From Pyrus communis (taxonomy: Eukaryota; Streptophyta; Magnoliopsida; Rosales; Rosaceae), in NCBI RefSeq assembly GCF_963583255.1, contig NC_084815.1, positions 5,255,724 through 5,319,723 on the forward strand: 64,000 nucleotides of DNA, written 5' to 3'. Positions 36,587 to 52,560 of this stretch are shown piece after piece. Made by a program: the position numbers and the translations under genes. Numbering within the stretch: the first letter of the stretch is position 1; each line of letters opens with the position of its first letter. The notes beneath the pieces were generated by a model, which did no database searches, was not told the origin of the DNA, and worked only from the letters and a program-made list of their open reading frames with translations.

Positions 36587-37799
36587 CTATCGACCTTCTG
36601 GCAAATTCATGGTGACTGTGTTGTGGGAAAAACTTGTACGTGTTTGAGAAGAGGGAACAAAACTGGAATTCCTGTGTGTTGAAAAGGCAAGTTCTTTGGA
36701 AGGTGGAAGAGATGTAACTTCATTACTCTACAACATATGAATCACCGAAGACATTGTTGGTTGATCAGCTGGAGCTTCTTGAACACACAAAAACCCTACA
36801 TGGATGTACCTCAAAGATTCATCCGGCCGGCATGTTTCCCTTACTGATTCATCAATCACCTTCATTCTTCTTCCTTCTTTCCACAACTCCCATGCCTAAT
36901 TAAAATGTTGAATTTACCATCATTTGCAATTGCAAGGCTTAAAAACTGAATGATCATAAGTTGGAATGTTTGTTTAGTACTTACCCATCCAGCAAGAGTT
37001 GGTGAATGTTCAAAGCTATAAAAAGCAGCATTCTTCTTTCCACTTACAATCTCTAGCAATATCACTCTGAAACTAAATACATCCAGTTTCTCAGAGAAAT
37101 TGCCATATCTTGCATACTCGGGTGACATATAGCCGCTGCATCAATTAATGGTACAATAAGAAAAAGTACTAAAGTAGTGATTGTGTAAGGTTTAGATGAT
37201 TGAAAACATGTGCCATACAAACTTACTATGTGCCAACAACCCTATTGGTGTTTGCTTTGGTCTAATTTATCTCTATAATCTTCGCCATTCCAAAGTCTGA
37301 TATTTTGGGGTTCATCGAGCCATCCAAAAGAACATTACTTGCTTTTAGGTCCATGTGAATGATATTCGGTCTAGAGCACTTGTGAATGTAAAATACTCCT
37401 TAAGCGATACCTTTTATAATTCGAAAATGCTTTCCCCAATCTAATTATGATTTTTCAAATGGATCTGATTGGACAAACCATGAAGGAAAATGAGCTAGTG
37501 TTTTTTCAATGGACAAACCTAATCAAAGTTGACATCCCTGAAATCAACAATATCAAAGATACAAATCTTAGAAATGATGAGGATATACCAAACAAAAGTC
37601 TGTCCAAACTCCGATTGGGCATGTACTCATAGATCAATAGCAGTTCCTTCTCTTCGACACAACAACCAAAGAGCCTAACAAGAATGGTATGCTGAAGCTT
37701 GGCTATGAGCTCCAACTCATTCAAAAACTCCTGATGTCCTTGCCCTGACTTCTTTGATAGCCTTTTTATTGCTACGCCTTGATTTTCAAGCAAAGTGCC
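36587..37799 (-). pseudogene. Receptor-like kinase (G-type lectin type) kinase-domain fragment, copy 2
   Basis: A run of kinase exons begins at a good acceptor at 37799 with GTLLENQGVAIKRLSKK and continues through LLLIYEYMPNRSLDRLLF. The next exon (about 37460-37220) has stops at three places (after EKS, after KGIA and after IEIN) and reads HMDLKASN where HRDLK is expected, then DFGMAKI. Then follow [20 protein letters not shown] (37136 to about 36970) and the last exon (about 36898-36587) with a stop after VIHML. The extracellular lectin and membrane portions are absent. It is therefore a dead 5'-truncated copy, paired with 35021-35590. The wording resembles Arabidopsis At1g67520/CES101-type kinases. 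Confidence 0.85.
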
Positions 37800-38310
37800 C
37801 TGTAGAGGAAGGGAAATGCCACAAAGAGAACCACCACCGTACCAATATTACTTAATTGGGGAAAAGGTTAGAAAGAAAAAACAAGTTTGGACCCGAAAAA
37901 GTATGCTTAGGCAGTTCCTTCGTTGAGCACAACAAAATGAAGAGGAATTTGTATCATTTCAAATCCTTATTCTTATCGAACACAAGGAACAAAAAACATT
38001 GAAATCTTTCTATAGTTTACAACTCTTCTTTATATAGAAATTCAACCTATTGCTTCGCATCCCCCTATATGTTTACTATGAAGAGAAGAATCAAAAGGAT
38101 TGAACTACTTGCTCATTATTCGGAGGTGAATCAATTTCACGGTACCTCAACATTCTTCGTTTATCACCAACTGCGAGGCACCATAGCACTTGACTTTGGG
38201 CAAGCCCATGGTCATCTGTGTGACGTCTCACATTGCCCAGGGGAGTGATCCTTATATGTATATTCCCATCCCTACCTAGCACGAGGCCTTTTGGGAGCTC
38301 ACTGGCTTCG

Positions 38311-38400
38311 GGTTCCGTAGGAACTCCGAAGTTAAGCGAGAAGGGGGCTAGAGCAATCCCATGATGGGTGACCCACTGGGAAGTTGCTTGTGAGTTCCCA
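38311..38400 (+). other. 5S rRNA-like segment in Cassandra 5' LTR
   Basis: The segment contains the 5S hallmarks GAACTCCGAAGTTAAGCG and GATGGGTGACC followed by CTGGGAAGT, in the order found in plant 5S rRNA, including the internal RNA polymerase III promoter region. It is part of the LTR, not a 5S gene array, and its outer stem is not kept. It may drive polymerase III transcription of the element. Confidence 0.85.
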
Positions 38401-38663
38401 AAAACAAAACCGTGAGGGAATGGTAAGCCCAAAGCGGACAATATCGTGCTACGGTGGTGGAGCGGGCCCCAGAAATGATCCGCCCCGGGCTGGGATGTGA
38501 CAATTTGGTATCATAGCCTAACCCTGGCCGTGGTGTGCCGACAAGGACGTCGGGCCCCTAAGGGGGTGGATTGTGACATCCCACATCGCCCAGGGGAGTG
38601 ATCCTTATATGTATATTCCCATCCCTACCTAGCACGAGACCTTTTGGGAGCTCACTGACTTTG

Positions 38664-38753
38664 GGTTCCATAGGAACTCCGAAGTTAAGCGAGAAGAGGG
38701 CTAGAGCAATCCCATGATGGGTGACCCACTGGGAAGTTGCTCGTAAGTTCCCA
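38664..38753 (+). other. 5S rRNA-like segment in Cassandra 3' LTR
   Basis: The second LTR carries the same 5S-derived block with a few substitutions (for example GGGCTAGAGCAATCCC shared, AGAAGAGGG for AGAAGGGGG). Confidence 0.85.
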
Positions 38754-38860
38754 AAAACAAAACCGTGAGGGAATGGTGAGCCCAAAGCGGACAATATCGT
38801 GTTACGGTGGTGGAGCGGGCCTGGGAAGTGATCCACCCCGGACCAGGATGTGACAATCTG

Positions 38861-39560
38861 ACTGAGTTATAAACTTATAATTGTTATGCTTTTAAAATTT
38901 ATTTTTTAGTAGAGCGATAATGTTAGTAGCTACGTAATTAGTTGTTAGAAGAAAAGGGAATTGGTGGAATCAAACCTCCATCACATTAATTAAAGAGCAA
39001 GAGAGTGATTTTCTAAAACTTGAGTAAGTGGACCGGCACAAACTGTACATTCATAAAAGAAAGGATGATACTTCTGACATTTCATTATTTCATTGTATAA
39101 ACGTTATTATTGAACTTGTTTATTTTATTGTTTTATTATCCATGTATATCAAAGAAATCAATGATTTATTATTTTTATTATAATTGTCAATTTGTTAGAC
39201 ACAAATTAATGATCGAGGCATTATTAATTGAATGATATTTTTTAAATATTTCAATATAATAAAAAAATAATTTTAATTATAACGTTCATACAATAATTCT
39301 AAAAGAGAGATTGAAAAAATAAAAATAAAAAATATTTTTTTTTGTGTTTTAATACAAAAAAGAAGTGGATTTATAAGTTGAAAGGACAGTGACATGGCAA
39401 CTACGCGCTGGAAAACATTCTCCGGTGAGGGGAGAGAGAATGAATCTGTAAATGCAAGCAAAGAAAGCTTGACTTTTCTCCGGAGTCTTCATTCCGTTTC
39501 ACAAACACCTGCTGACTACTGCCACTTTAGCTTTTTGCCTTCCAATCCCAAGCCCCTCCA
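38861..39560. other. AT-rich spacer upstream of the NEK gene
   Basis: Very AT-rich between 38870 and 39350 with no gene. The later part probably belongs to the NEK5-like promoter. Confidence 0.4.
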
Positions 39561-39629
39561 TTTTCTATTTGGTAGATAATCAACTCCCAATTAAGTATTA
39601 ATTTGCTGCTTTACTTGACTCCTGACTGC

Positions 39630-40004
39630 CCCTCCACCCACTCTCTCTCCTCTCTCTCTCTCCTCTCTCTCGCTACTTTTTTTGGTAAGTCATCACACTG
39701 CCGTCCCCTTCATCATTTCGGTCTCTTGCTGCTTTTACTTTGAGTTTTTTTTTTTTTTTTTTTGCCCATTGTTATTGTTGAATGTGTAGCTTCTTATTCA
39801 TTTATATTTCTCTCTTTAGTTTTTTTTTGGGAAACTCAGTACCCTCAAGACTCAAACTTTGGGCAAAATTGCCTTGAATTTGGTAACTTTTCCAATTTTC
39901 CTCTTCTGGGTTTTTAGATTTGGGGTTAAATTTTGCTCTAGCAGCAGTAAATGTGGAATTGAGTTTCTGCATTTGATTTAAAATTGGGTTTGTGGGTTTT
40001 GAAG
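39630..40004 (+). promoter_or_regulatory. Pyrimidine-rich leader and probable 5'UTR intron of the NEK gene
   Basis: A CT-rich tract (39636-39671), typical of plant core promoters and leaders, is followed by a strong donor (TTTG then GTAAGT, intron from 39685). An acceptor (TTTTGAAG) ends at 40004, 17 bases before the ATG. The intervening 320 bp has poly-T and no coding sense. Confidence 0.55.
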
Positions 40005-40021
40005 GTCTTAACTTGGTGGCT

Positions 40022-45300
<5,279 letters not shown>

Positions 45301-45666
45301 TTTTATGGATAATTTGATTGTAATTCATACAAAACTGTTCCAAAAAAGGGAAAAGAAGAAAAGAGAGAGTGTTTCATTATATTGACATAAATTTGTTTGT
45401 CAACCAGTGTGTTAATTTTTGAAGATTTAGAGTGAGAAATAACATATTTGCAGATTGTAACTCAACATTGGCTCTTGTGGAAAATCGATGCGATAACTTT
45501 TACTGTGCGGTAACTTTTATTGTTGTCTAAATGTACAGCATGTTTTTACTTGTACAGTTTATTCATAAAATACATCCTTAACTTTCTCTTGGAAACCACA
45601 TTGGATTTCAAAGTAAATTTTCCACTTTTTATAGTCTCATTGAGAATTTCATTTTATTCTCTGAGC

Positions 45667-45945
45667 TTACTGCAGGTAATAGCCAAAGAAGGACATGAGG
45701 AAGGCACCGGCCAGAGAGCCGACAAGGGGCATGGTGGAGGCGGTGCCTGATGGAGCAGGAGCATGAGCTGAGTCCGGGGAAGATGCCGTGCTCGTGGTGG
45801 TAGCAGCTGAGCCTACAGGGGCGGTAGCTGATGCCTTAGGGGTAGCCGCAGCGGCAACTGGGTCCTTGGGTTTGTCAGCAGCCAAGACTACGCTCAATAA
45901 GGCAGCAACGACGATGATGGCGAGGGAGATCTTCTTCATTTCCAT
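45667..45945 (-). CDS. AGP23-like arabinogalactan peptide, copy A
   Basis: A 92-residue single-exon frame. It starts MEMKKISLAIIVVAAL, a cleavable signal peptide (to about residue 22), then has an Ala/Thr/Ser/Pro-rich middle with AP motifs suited to hydroxyproline arabinogalactan addition (AHAPAPSG), then a hydrophobic C-terminus (LVGSLAGAFLMSFFGYYLQ) fit for GPI-anchor exchange. It shares its start and end with the genes at 48007, 51167 and 58218 and with Arabidopsis AGP23/AGP40, which are pollen-expressed. The product would be a short glycosylated peptide at the plasma membrane or wall. A TATATATA box lies at about 46078-46085, 133 bases upstream. It follows NEK tail-to-tail. Confidence 0.85.
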   Translation of the reverse strand: MEMKKISLAIIVVAALLSVVLAADKPKDPVAAAATPKASATAPVGSAATTTSTASSPDSAHAPAPSGTASTMPLVGSLAGAFLMSFFGYYLQ

Positions 45946-46073
45946 GATGAATATTGTGACGGTGAGAATAAGTTGATAGAAAACACAGCTGCCTTAGAGA
46001 TAGGATAGGAAGGAAATTTCTTTATTACTTCTTTGATTACTGCAGCGCTGAGGAATACAGAGGAAAATTTATT

Positions 46074-46090
46074 TCAATATATATAGGAAG
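46074..46090 (-). promoter_or_regulatory. TATA box of AGP copy A
   Basis: TATATATAG at about 46078-46086, roughly 133-140 bases before the start codon on the minus strand. This spacing is similar in the other AGP genes of the window. Confidence 0.45.
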
Positions 46091-46339
46091 AATTTGGGTT
46101 ACAATTTTTGGTGGTTGAACGTGTTTTTTTGCATGGTATCAGGAGGAAACTATTGAACGATGTTTTTGCATGCGATCGAGTGGTCAGAAACAAATGCACA
46201 TTTGTAGTTTGATTTGTTGAATTTGTTTTAACTTCTAATTTTGGGGTCATTGGATTAAAACACATAAGGAAATTGGAAGTTGGAACAGCAAAAAACCACC
46301 ATTGTAATTTTCTTGGTGGATTGGAAATGACCAAATTAG

Positions 46340-48006
46340 TGAAATGTTGGTCAAAGATTTGTCTTTTTAGCTTTTATTCACAAGATATTTTACTTTAAAT
46401 TATTCTAAAGTATTAAGGAGAAAGATTCGAATTCAGATCATAGAATGAGCACATTCATTTTAGCGAATACGTAGCCCTTGACACAATGTTGGTCAATATG
46501 TAAAACCAAATAAAAATAATCAGGAAAATCTATTTAGGTCAAAAAGTAATTTCATTTTTTGGCATGGGTCAATTGAAAAAATTCTCCGAATAGTTTTCCT
46601 TCATCTAAGGTCACCAGTTGCTAAAATTTCTCTTCATTGATATCTCCCTTTTTTTTATATACAACAATATATTTACCTTAAGAAGTGGAGGAATAAATTG
46701 GTATCGAATTTGTCATCCACGAGATTCGAATTTAAGTCATCTCATCTACATCCAATGTTTAAAACATTGGTATCTATGAAAATACCAGATATGCAAATTT
46801 GTGAAAATGTCTACAACTAAAAATGAATACCACTAGACTATAGTGCTAAATGACCTTAATTGATCCCTCTTTAAAATGGCCGAGATGTACACCCAATTCT
46901 CTGTTCTTTTGCAAGATAGATCCAAGATGACGAAAACGTTCACTTTTTATACTTCTTGATCTCCAATCTTCACCCTTATATCATTTGGACCCTCATTTCC
47001 ACTGAACTTGCACTCCATATGCTTTGTCTTTGACCTACCTAGGCGAAGGCTTTTAAATTCTAACACACTTAGGCGAAGACTTTTATATTCTAACACTTCC
47101 TGCCAAAGGTTAAGCTTCACAGTTACTTGTAAGTGAGAGGATCTAAGTTCGAATCTTAGAATGGCAAGTTTACACAATTTATTTTCCAAACATTTTTCTA
47201 TAAATATATCATTGTATAAAAATGGAATAATTATTTCTAATTAAGTGAATCCTTAAAAATACACTAATGCCAAAGCCTACAAATTATTCAGCCACCATTT
47301 GTTTACTTATTCAACAAACAAGAGTCACTTAGTATTAAGGTATAGTGGTAATTCTCAATTTACATGTAAGTGAGAGATCTTAAATTCAAATCTCGTGAAC
47401 GATGGTTCGGTATATACCAATTTATTCCCCATGTAATATATTATTGTATTAAAAAAATGAAAATTCGTAAAAGAGAAAAATAGCCCTCTTCCGAAGCAAG
47501 AGTGAAACCAATGTCGGCTTTATGTAAAATTAAGCAGCAAGAACCGCTGCTGCTTATGCCTTGTGATAAATATTAAATATTAAGCTATATTGTTATTTTT
47601 ATACGATTACAGATATATAACCTCAATATGCATATATCAATTTAATATTTTTTGTGCCCCGAGTTTTTGGGTCCCCAAGTGGGCGTGCCCTTCTACTGAG
47701 GTGGGTGTGATTTGATGGAGTTGGAAGGGTGTCAAAACATGAGGGTGAAATGTTTCGAATTATAAAAAGATAAAAGAAAACGCAAATGATGTTCAAGTTA
47801 AATTACATGGCTTATGTGACAGATGATATAGACTATCATGATACTGTTATATTGAGAACAATGCCTTGATGCTGGACCTCAGATTACTGATTCATAATGG
47901 ATATAATGTAGCTACAACACAAGATTGGTGTGGTTGAGTACATAATACAGAAATAAACCATGACTCATAATCCCATTTCCTAGCTGGGAATCTCCAAACT
48001 TTGAGC
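46340..48006. repeat. Intergenic with several decayed short repeats
   Basis: Segments near 46390-46480, 46660-46760, 47110-47230 and 47325-47460 share the phrases TAAGTGAGAG, AAATTCAAATCTC (or GATTCGAATTTA), and TATTATTGTATAAAA, some in the reverse orientation. They look like copies of one short AT-rich transposon or SINE-like family whose ends I cannot fix. Two near-identical phrases, CTTAGGCGAAGACTTTTA, lie at 47040-47100. No gene is present. Confidence 0.4.
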
Positions 48007-48252
48007 TTAGTATTGCATGTAATAGGCAAAGAAAGACAAAAGGGAGGCAGCAGCCAAAGACCCAACACTGGGGAAGGAAGTAAAGGCGGAGCTAGGGGAA
48101 GGGGCGTGCGCTGCTGTGTCCTTGGCGGTTGGAGCATCAGCCTTGGGGGTAGCTGCTGCTGCTGTCTTGGGGGCCTCCTTAGCTGCAGCCAAGACCACAC
48201 TCATCAAGGCAGCGATGACAATGAGGGTAAGGGAGATCTTCTTCATGTCCAT
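48007..48252 (-). CDS. AGP23-like arabinogalactan peptide, copy B
   Basis: 81 residues from the MDMKK start at 48252, chosen because all paralogues begin M(D/E)MKKI; an in-frame ATG 15 bases further upstream would add MKFII. It has a signal peptide (to about residue 22, VLAA), an Ala/Lys/Pro-rich short middle with HAPSPSS, and the hydrophobic tail VGSLAAASLLSFFAYYMQY as a GPI signal. The role is as for copy A. A TTATAAAT box lies at about 48378-48386. The middle segment differs strongly from the other copies, as is usual for this fast-changing region. Confidence 0.85.
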   Translation of the reverse strand: MDMKKISLTLIVIAALMSVVLAAAKEAPKTAAAATPKADAPTAKDTAAHAPSPSSAFTSFPSVGSLAAASLLSFFAYYMQY

Positions 48253-48377
48253 GATGATAAATTTCAACTTTGAAAATGATAATACGTCGAGTTCCTTGAG
48301 ATAATCTATGGGAACAAAAAATACTGGCTATTTCTGATGTGGTTTCTTGCAATGCTGTGGAATGCATGTACAATTAG

Positions 48378-48386
48378 ATTTATAAG
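48378..48386 (-). promoter_or_regulatory. TATA box of AGP copy B
   Basis: Minus-strand CTTATAAATC about 130 bases before the MDMKK start codon. It fits a plant TATA box in position and sequence. Confidence 0.5.
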
Positions 48387-48399
48387 GAGCCTCACGGGT

Positions 48400-49400
48400 T
48401 ATTATTAGAATGAAGCAGTTATTCTGACAATTGCGCTGTTAGTTAACACAGGTCCTTAGACTCCTTGCCTGGTTGGTTTGGCATGGTTTTAGGAATTGAA
48501 CGGTCTTCTTTTTATGGCAATATTTGAGAAGTTTTTGTGTCGCAAGAACACCATCACCATGTTACGTGATGTTATTATCTCAGGTAATATAATATGAGTT
48601 AGACACGATTAATATGATCCACTTCTATATAGGGTGCACTATCATCATCTTAAACTTACTTTCAAATCTCTGCTTGCCTGTATAAGTCAAATACTGGTAA
48701 TAAGTTACAAAGTTTAATATATTGTCATCTTCTAAAATATTATTTAAATTTTAATAAAGTTATTTTGCACCCTGACTAAACGTGAATTGTTTTTTTTTTT
48801 TTTTTTTTTTATAAATGTAAGAGTTAACTTTTTGAAATGCGAATAACAACTTCAACAATTTTCGGTACAAATTGTACGTAGGATTTGAATCTAGGGTTTA
48901 CAACTTTCCATCTTGTCACAATACTATTTCAGCTAAAGAGTCATGGCGCAACACTAACAGTTGTTAAAGAAAAAACATTAAAATAATGCTTTTACTTACA
49001 ACTTTCTATTTTCAAATGGTTTTTTGTCCAAAGAAGTTATTCATATCTTTAGTGATTGTTTGTGGGAACTATTTCGTCATTAAAAGTTTATTTTATTTTA
49101 GAAAAAAATGTGGAAGAGAGAAGGAGGTGGGAGGAAAATGAGGGCAACCGATAAGGTTACCTAGCTGTAGCCTGTAAAAGAAAAAAAAAAAAAGTAGTAA
49201 AATTAATTTGTATGTAATTTACTATATTGTACATAACTTTTATTTTGATTGTTTTTCTTTAGTTTTGTTGATAGAATTAGAATGATATTTTTCACGCTTT
49301 TTTTTGTTGACAAAGAATATTCTATTAATAAGTAGTGTGTATAATTATTTTTTTTAACATTGGAAGTAAGCGAGAAAATGTGTCAACTACAATTAAAGAA
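48400..49400. other. Intergenic between AGP copy B and the inverted repeat
   Basis: AT-rich sequence with a poly-T run at 48791-48810 and an oligo-A run near 49180-49192. No gene or bounded element was recognised. Confidence 0.4.
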
Positions 49401-49959
49401 GAATAGCTCTGCACAATAGTGCTAGTGTCGTAACATTTATATTGAATGAAGAGACATCAAGCGGTCAATATTGAGGTCTTAAAAAAATGGACATGAGCTA
49501 GCGTGGTATTGGTTCATGCCAAAGGGGTGGACATGAGAGTTGATGTGCGTAAAATTAGAAGTAAAGCCAAACATTGCAGATTTTGGATACAGTTTATAGA
49601 ATGTCATATAACTTGAGTTTATATAGTACTCAAGTGACATTTAGGAATGAACTAGCAGTGGCTTTCAACTAATTAAATCCATCATGTATCCTATTAGCAT
49701 CCGCAACCATTGAACCGAAAAGTTAATACGAAAATGGTCTGTCAGAAACGATGCTAACTGCGAGGCATGTCAATCTCCAACAAAACTGTTGATTCTGAGC
49801 AACTGCATCATGCTTGCATTCGAAACCATGCCTTTCAGATATAAACTTAACAATACTTTTCATTCACATTAAAATGAATACTATAATATATAATTTCCAC
49901 CAGGCATGTGACCCATCGTTGCATCACGAGTCAAATTCACTACTTTGGTGTCATATACG

Positions 49960-50423
49960 CAGTGGTGGATCCATGATTCGAACTTTGAAGGTCTCAGTGT
50001 TAAATTACAAGTTTTTATTTTTTATTTTTTAAAAAAATAAAAATAGAAATAGAGCACGAAGCGTGAAAAAAAAAAAACAAATCAATTTATTTACTAAGAC
50101 ATTTCATCTAACATTTGGTGAACTTGTTGTCATCGGCCAAACTATGTTATGTAGATGTCAACAGATATCGACATCTGCCAAAACAATCTGATGAGTGATA
50201 TATTGAGAGATTTCTCGAGTGCTGTCGACGCAATTGTTGAGATATACCTGGCAGACATTACACCAAACAATTGGTTGGCACAAAGAAACCTGTACCAAAC
50301 ATTCGGAATGTCCTCAGAAGACATTCATATATATATATATATATATGTATATGTATATATATATATATTCCGAACTTCAAATGGTCTTGGGACCATCATG
50401 GTCCCAATGTACATCCGCCTCTG
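49960..50423. mobile_element. 464-bp hAT-type MITE inserted in the left arm
   Basis: Ends CAGTGGTGGATCCATG and, reversed, CAGAGGCGGATGTACA belong to the same family as 23110-23730. The flanks CATATACG (49952-49959) and GATGTACA (50424-50431) are a diverged 8-bp target duplication. The right arm keeps an uninterrupted empty site (GATATACGAGAATTCTT near 59379-59396, reversed). A (TA)n microsatellite lies inside at about 50326-50370. Confidence 0.8.
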
Positions 50424-51166
50424 GATGTACAGGAATTCTTTACCGAATTTCTTTGTTTACTATCTCAACACAACATTCTAAGATTTGAGGATATTTTAGT
50501 ATTTAGCTGCTTATTAGATTTCCTAGCAAGTCTAGGGACGTGATGCCTTATGAAAGCATCCTTTCGTGGTGCTAGGGTTGTTATCTTATTTTTCGTTCAT
50601 TCAATAAATTGAGGTTTTCTCAATTCTCAATGGATATCATATTATTAGTGGAGTATGGCTTTGGGTTTTTGTTCAGTTTCCTTTACTCTAGATCCATGGC
50701 TCACGGTCTAAATACCATATCACGTTTTTCAATTTTCCTATTTACTCGAAGGGCAGATGCAAGTATATAGTCCTTAATAAAAATCCTAATAAAATATTAT
50801 TAGAGGATTGCAATCTACCTTCTCTTAATTTTGATTAGTGATCATCACCTTTATAAGACCATTATCCCTGCAAATAATAATGCTTGTAGTCACATTGCAG
50901 GATCAAAAGAAAGAAGAGAGAAGAGATAACAAAGAGACTGTACGAAAACATAAAAAGTAAAATTGGAAGAGGAAAGAACCATTGGGAAACAAAGATCGTG
51001 CAGTATTGCTTATGTTATTGAAATGACAAGGTGATTATTGGTGTGCTTGAATATCCAAAATAGATATAGCTAGACCACCATGTTCTTTCCAAGCACATGC
51101 TTCACTCTCATAATTATCTCATTCTCCTTCCACACTTAGCTAAACCAAACCTCCTAATTTCTGATC

Positions 51167-51397
51167 TTAGTACTGCAAATAATAGCCAAAGAACGATGAA
51201 AGGAAGACACCAGCCAAAGAGCCAACAACGGACAAGGTAATGGAATCGGCACTTGATGGCTTAGGGGCTGAAGCTGAGTCCTTCTCCTTGCTAGGGGCAG
51301 GAGCAGCTGAAGCCTTTGGGGAGTCCTTAGCGGCCAAAACGATACTCATCAAGACAGCAACGACAATGATGGCAAGGGTGATCTTCTTCATGTCCAT
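51167..51397 (-). CDS. AGP23-like arabinogalactan peptide, copy C (left arm)
   Basis: 76 residues: signal peptide MDMKKITLAIIVVAVLM to about residue 22 (VLAA), a short hydrophilic part with SAAPAPS and SASAPKPSS as glycosylation motifs, and a hydrophobic tail ending FFGYYLQY as a GPI-anchor signal. It is the inverted-repeat partner of 58218-58466, with the same start, end and flanking DNA, but it has lost six residues in the middle and two AP motifs. Its upstream box reads CTACAAAT instead of CTATAAAT, so expression may be weaker. The coding frame is intact. Confidence 0.85.
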   Translation of the reverse strand: MDMKKITLAIIVVAVLMSIVLAAKDSPKASAAPAPSKEKDSASAPKPSSADSITLSVVGSLAGVFLSSFFGYYLQY

Positions 51398-51547
51398 GAT
51401 GATGTTGATTGATGATTGTGAACTTTGAAGTGATAGTAATTAAGTTGCGTGCGTTAGAGAGATGAATTACGAGAATACTTGATACTTCTGCTCTGTTGGT
51501 TCAAGGATTCAAGCGAAGTTGATGAATACTGAGCAAGTAATGAACAA

Positions 51548-51555
51548 ATTTGTAG
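51548..51555 (-). promoter_or_regulatory. Altered TATA box of AGP copy C
   Basis: Reversed, the site reads CTACAAAT, 151 bases before the ATG. The aligned site of the other arm (58055-58062) is CTATAAAT. One T-to-C change removes the TATA consensus. Confidence 0.6.
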
Positions 51556-51880
51556 GGAACATGTTGGTTATTATTAGAAAGAACACTTGAATACCAATTG
51601 GTGTTAGTTACGAATAGGTAGCTAGCTGGGTTTATACGTGCTTGGTTTTGCATGGTAATAGGAATTGAAAGGTCTTTTTTGGGACATCAGCCTAACCCTT
51701 TTAAAGTTTCAAACTCCTGTCAAATGTCAATAGCCAAGTATTTTCAGGGACAAAAAGAAGGAAACAAAACCAGCATAGGAAGAGAGGATAGCAAAGTATG
51801 TTCAATGTCTTGCTGACCTAGTGACCTTCGATCGGGAGACCGCTGGATATGCCAGTCAATTTCTCAGTTTTTTTTTATTG

Positions 51881-52560
51881 CTTAAATTCATAAAACATGA
51901 TCTTCTTATGTAGTTTCGTGAAATTGTAAATCTTGAGTGGATTTAGAAGTGTAACATTTGAAAATGAGTACTCAATGGGTGGCTAGAGATTGATTTTGGG
52001 TGCAAATATAATTCTTCTGAAGTATATTCAACTAATATTTTGCATTGAAGTTTCAAAACTAGATAAGGGGAAAAGCACAATTAAACAAAAAAAAAAAAAA
52101 AAAAAAGAAAAGGAAAAAGGTACACACAAACAAATCTTGGCCTAGCAGTTTAAGCTAAATCTTGTTGGAACAAGTTTATTACATGTATGTATGCAGTTGT
52201 ACTTGGCCGAATTTAATTAGACTAAGCTAGGAGCTTTGAGCAATATAAGCTCCAAATGAGCATCTTCACTCTTTATTGTAGGAGCTCACTCTAAAATTAC
52301 ACTACAATGTTACAATAATTATAAGATTCAAGTTAATAACAAAAATGAAGTGATTATGACTATAACAAAGTTGGTAGTTATACATTGTGGACATTCTATT
52401 ACATTGTCAAGGTAGGTTTTTGTACTTCAACATGATTGAATTACAAAATAAACGTTTATTATTACACCATTGATGTATTGTCATAGTATAGACATATGTT
52501 ATTACTCGGAAAAAAATATAAACTTTACACAACATCGTTGTCGTGTTACAACACGAAGGT
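51881..52560. other. Intergenic, AT-rich
   Basis: Contains a poly-A tract at 52088-52106 and no recognised gene. Confidence 0.4.

Larger units (their letters stand above)
38219..38855. mobile_element. Complete Cassandra TRIM retrotransposon
   Basis: Two direct LTRs of 284 bp each (38219-38502 and 38572-38855) begin TGTGAC and end TGTGACA. They flank a 69-bp interior that starts with a primer-binding site (TGGTATCATAGCC, about 38506-38518, complementary to initiator Met-tRNA) and ends with a purine tract (AAGGGGGTGGA). The 5-bp target duplication ATCTG is intact (38214-38218 and 38856-38860). Each LTR carries a 5S rRNA-like segment. No protein is encoded, so movement would depend on other retroelements. 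This is the Cassandra family described across plants. Confidence 0.95.
49400..51880. repeat. Left arm of a large inverted duplication
   Basis: Read in reverse, this segment matches 57775-59975 over most of its length. The shared parts include the AGP gene and its promoter, the region around 50560-50640 (against 59140-59300) and the stretch 49420-49930 (against 59440-59930, for example the CCCCTTTG(A/G)CATGAACCAATACC phrase in both). The 464-bp MITE at 49960 is present only here. The ends of the arm are approximate. Confidence 0.88.

Noticed and set aside
38311..38753. Candidate 5S rRNA genes
   Set aside because: The 5S-like blocks lie inside LTRs with a primer site and target repeats and do not keep the full 5S ends; they belong to Cassandra.
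38091..38836. Two similar minus-strand open frames of about 90-115 codons
   Set aside because: They are translations of the two Cassandra LTRs; their similarity is that of the LTRs and they match no protein.
48001..48304. Plus-strand frames over AGP copy B
   Set aside because: Reverse-strand shadows of the AGP gene caused by its GC-rich Ala/Pro codons.
50155..50543. Overlapping open frames with Tyr/Ile runs
   Set aside because: They translate the (TA)n microsatellite within the 49960-50423 MITE.
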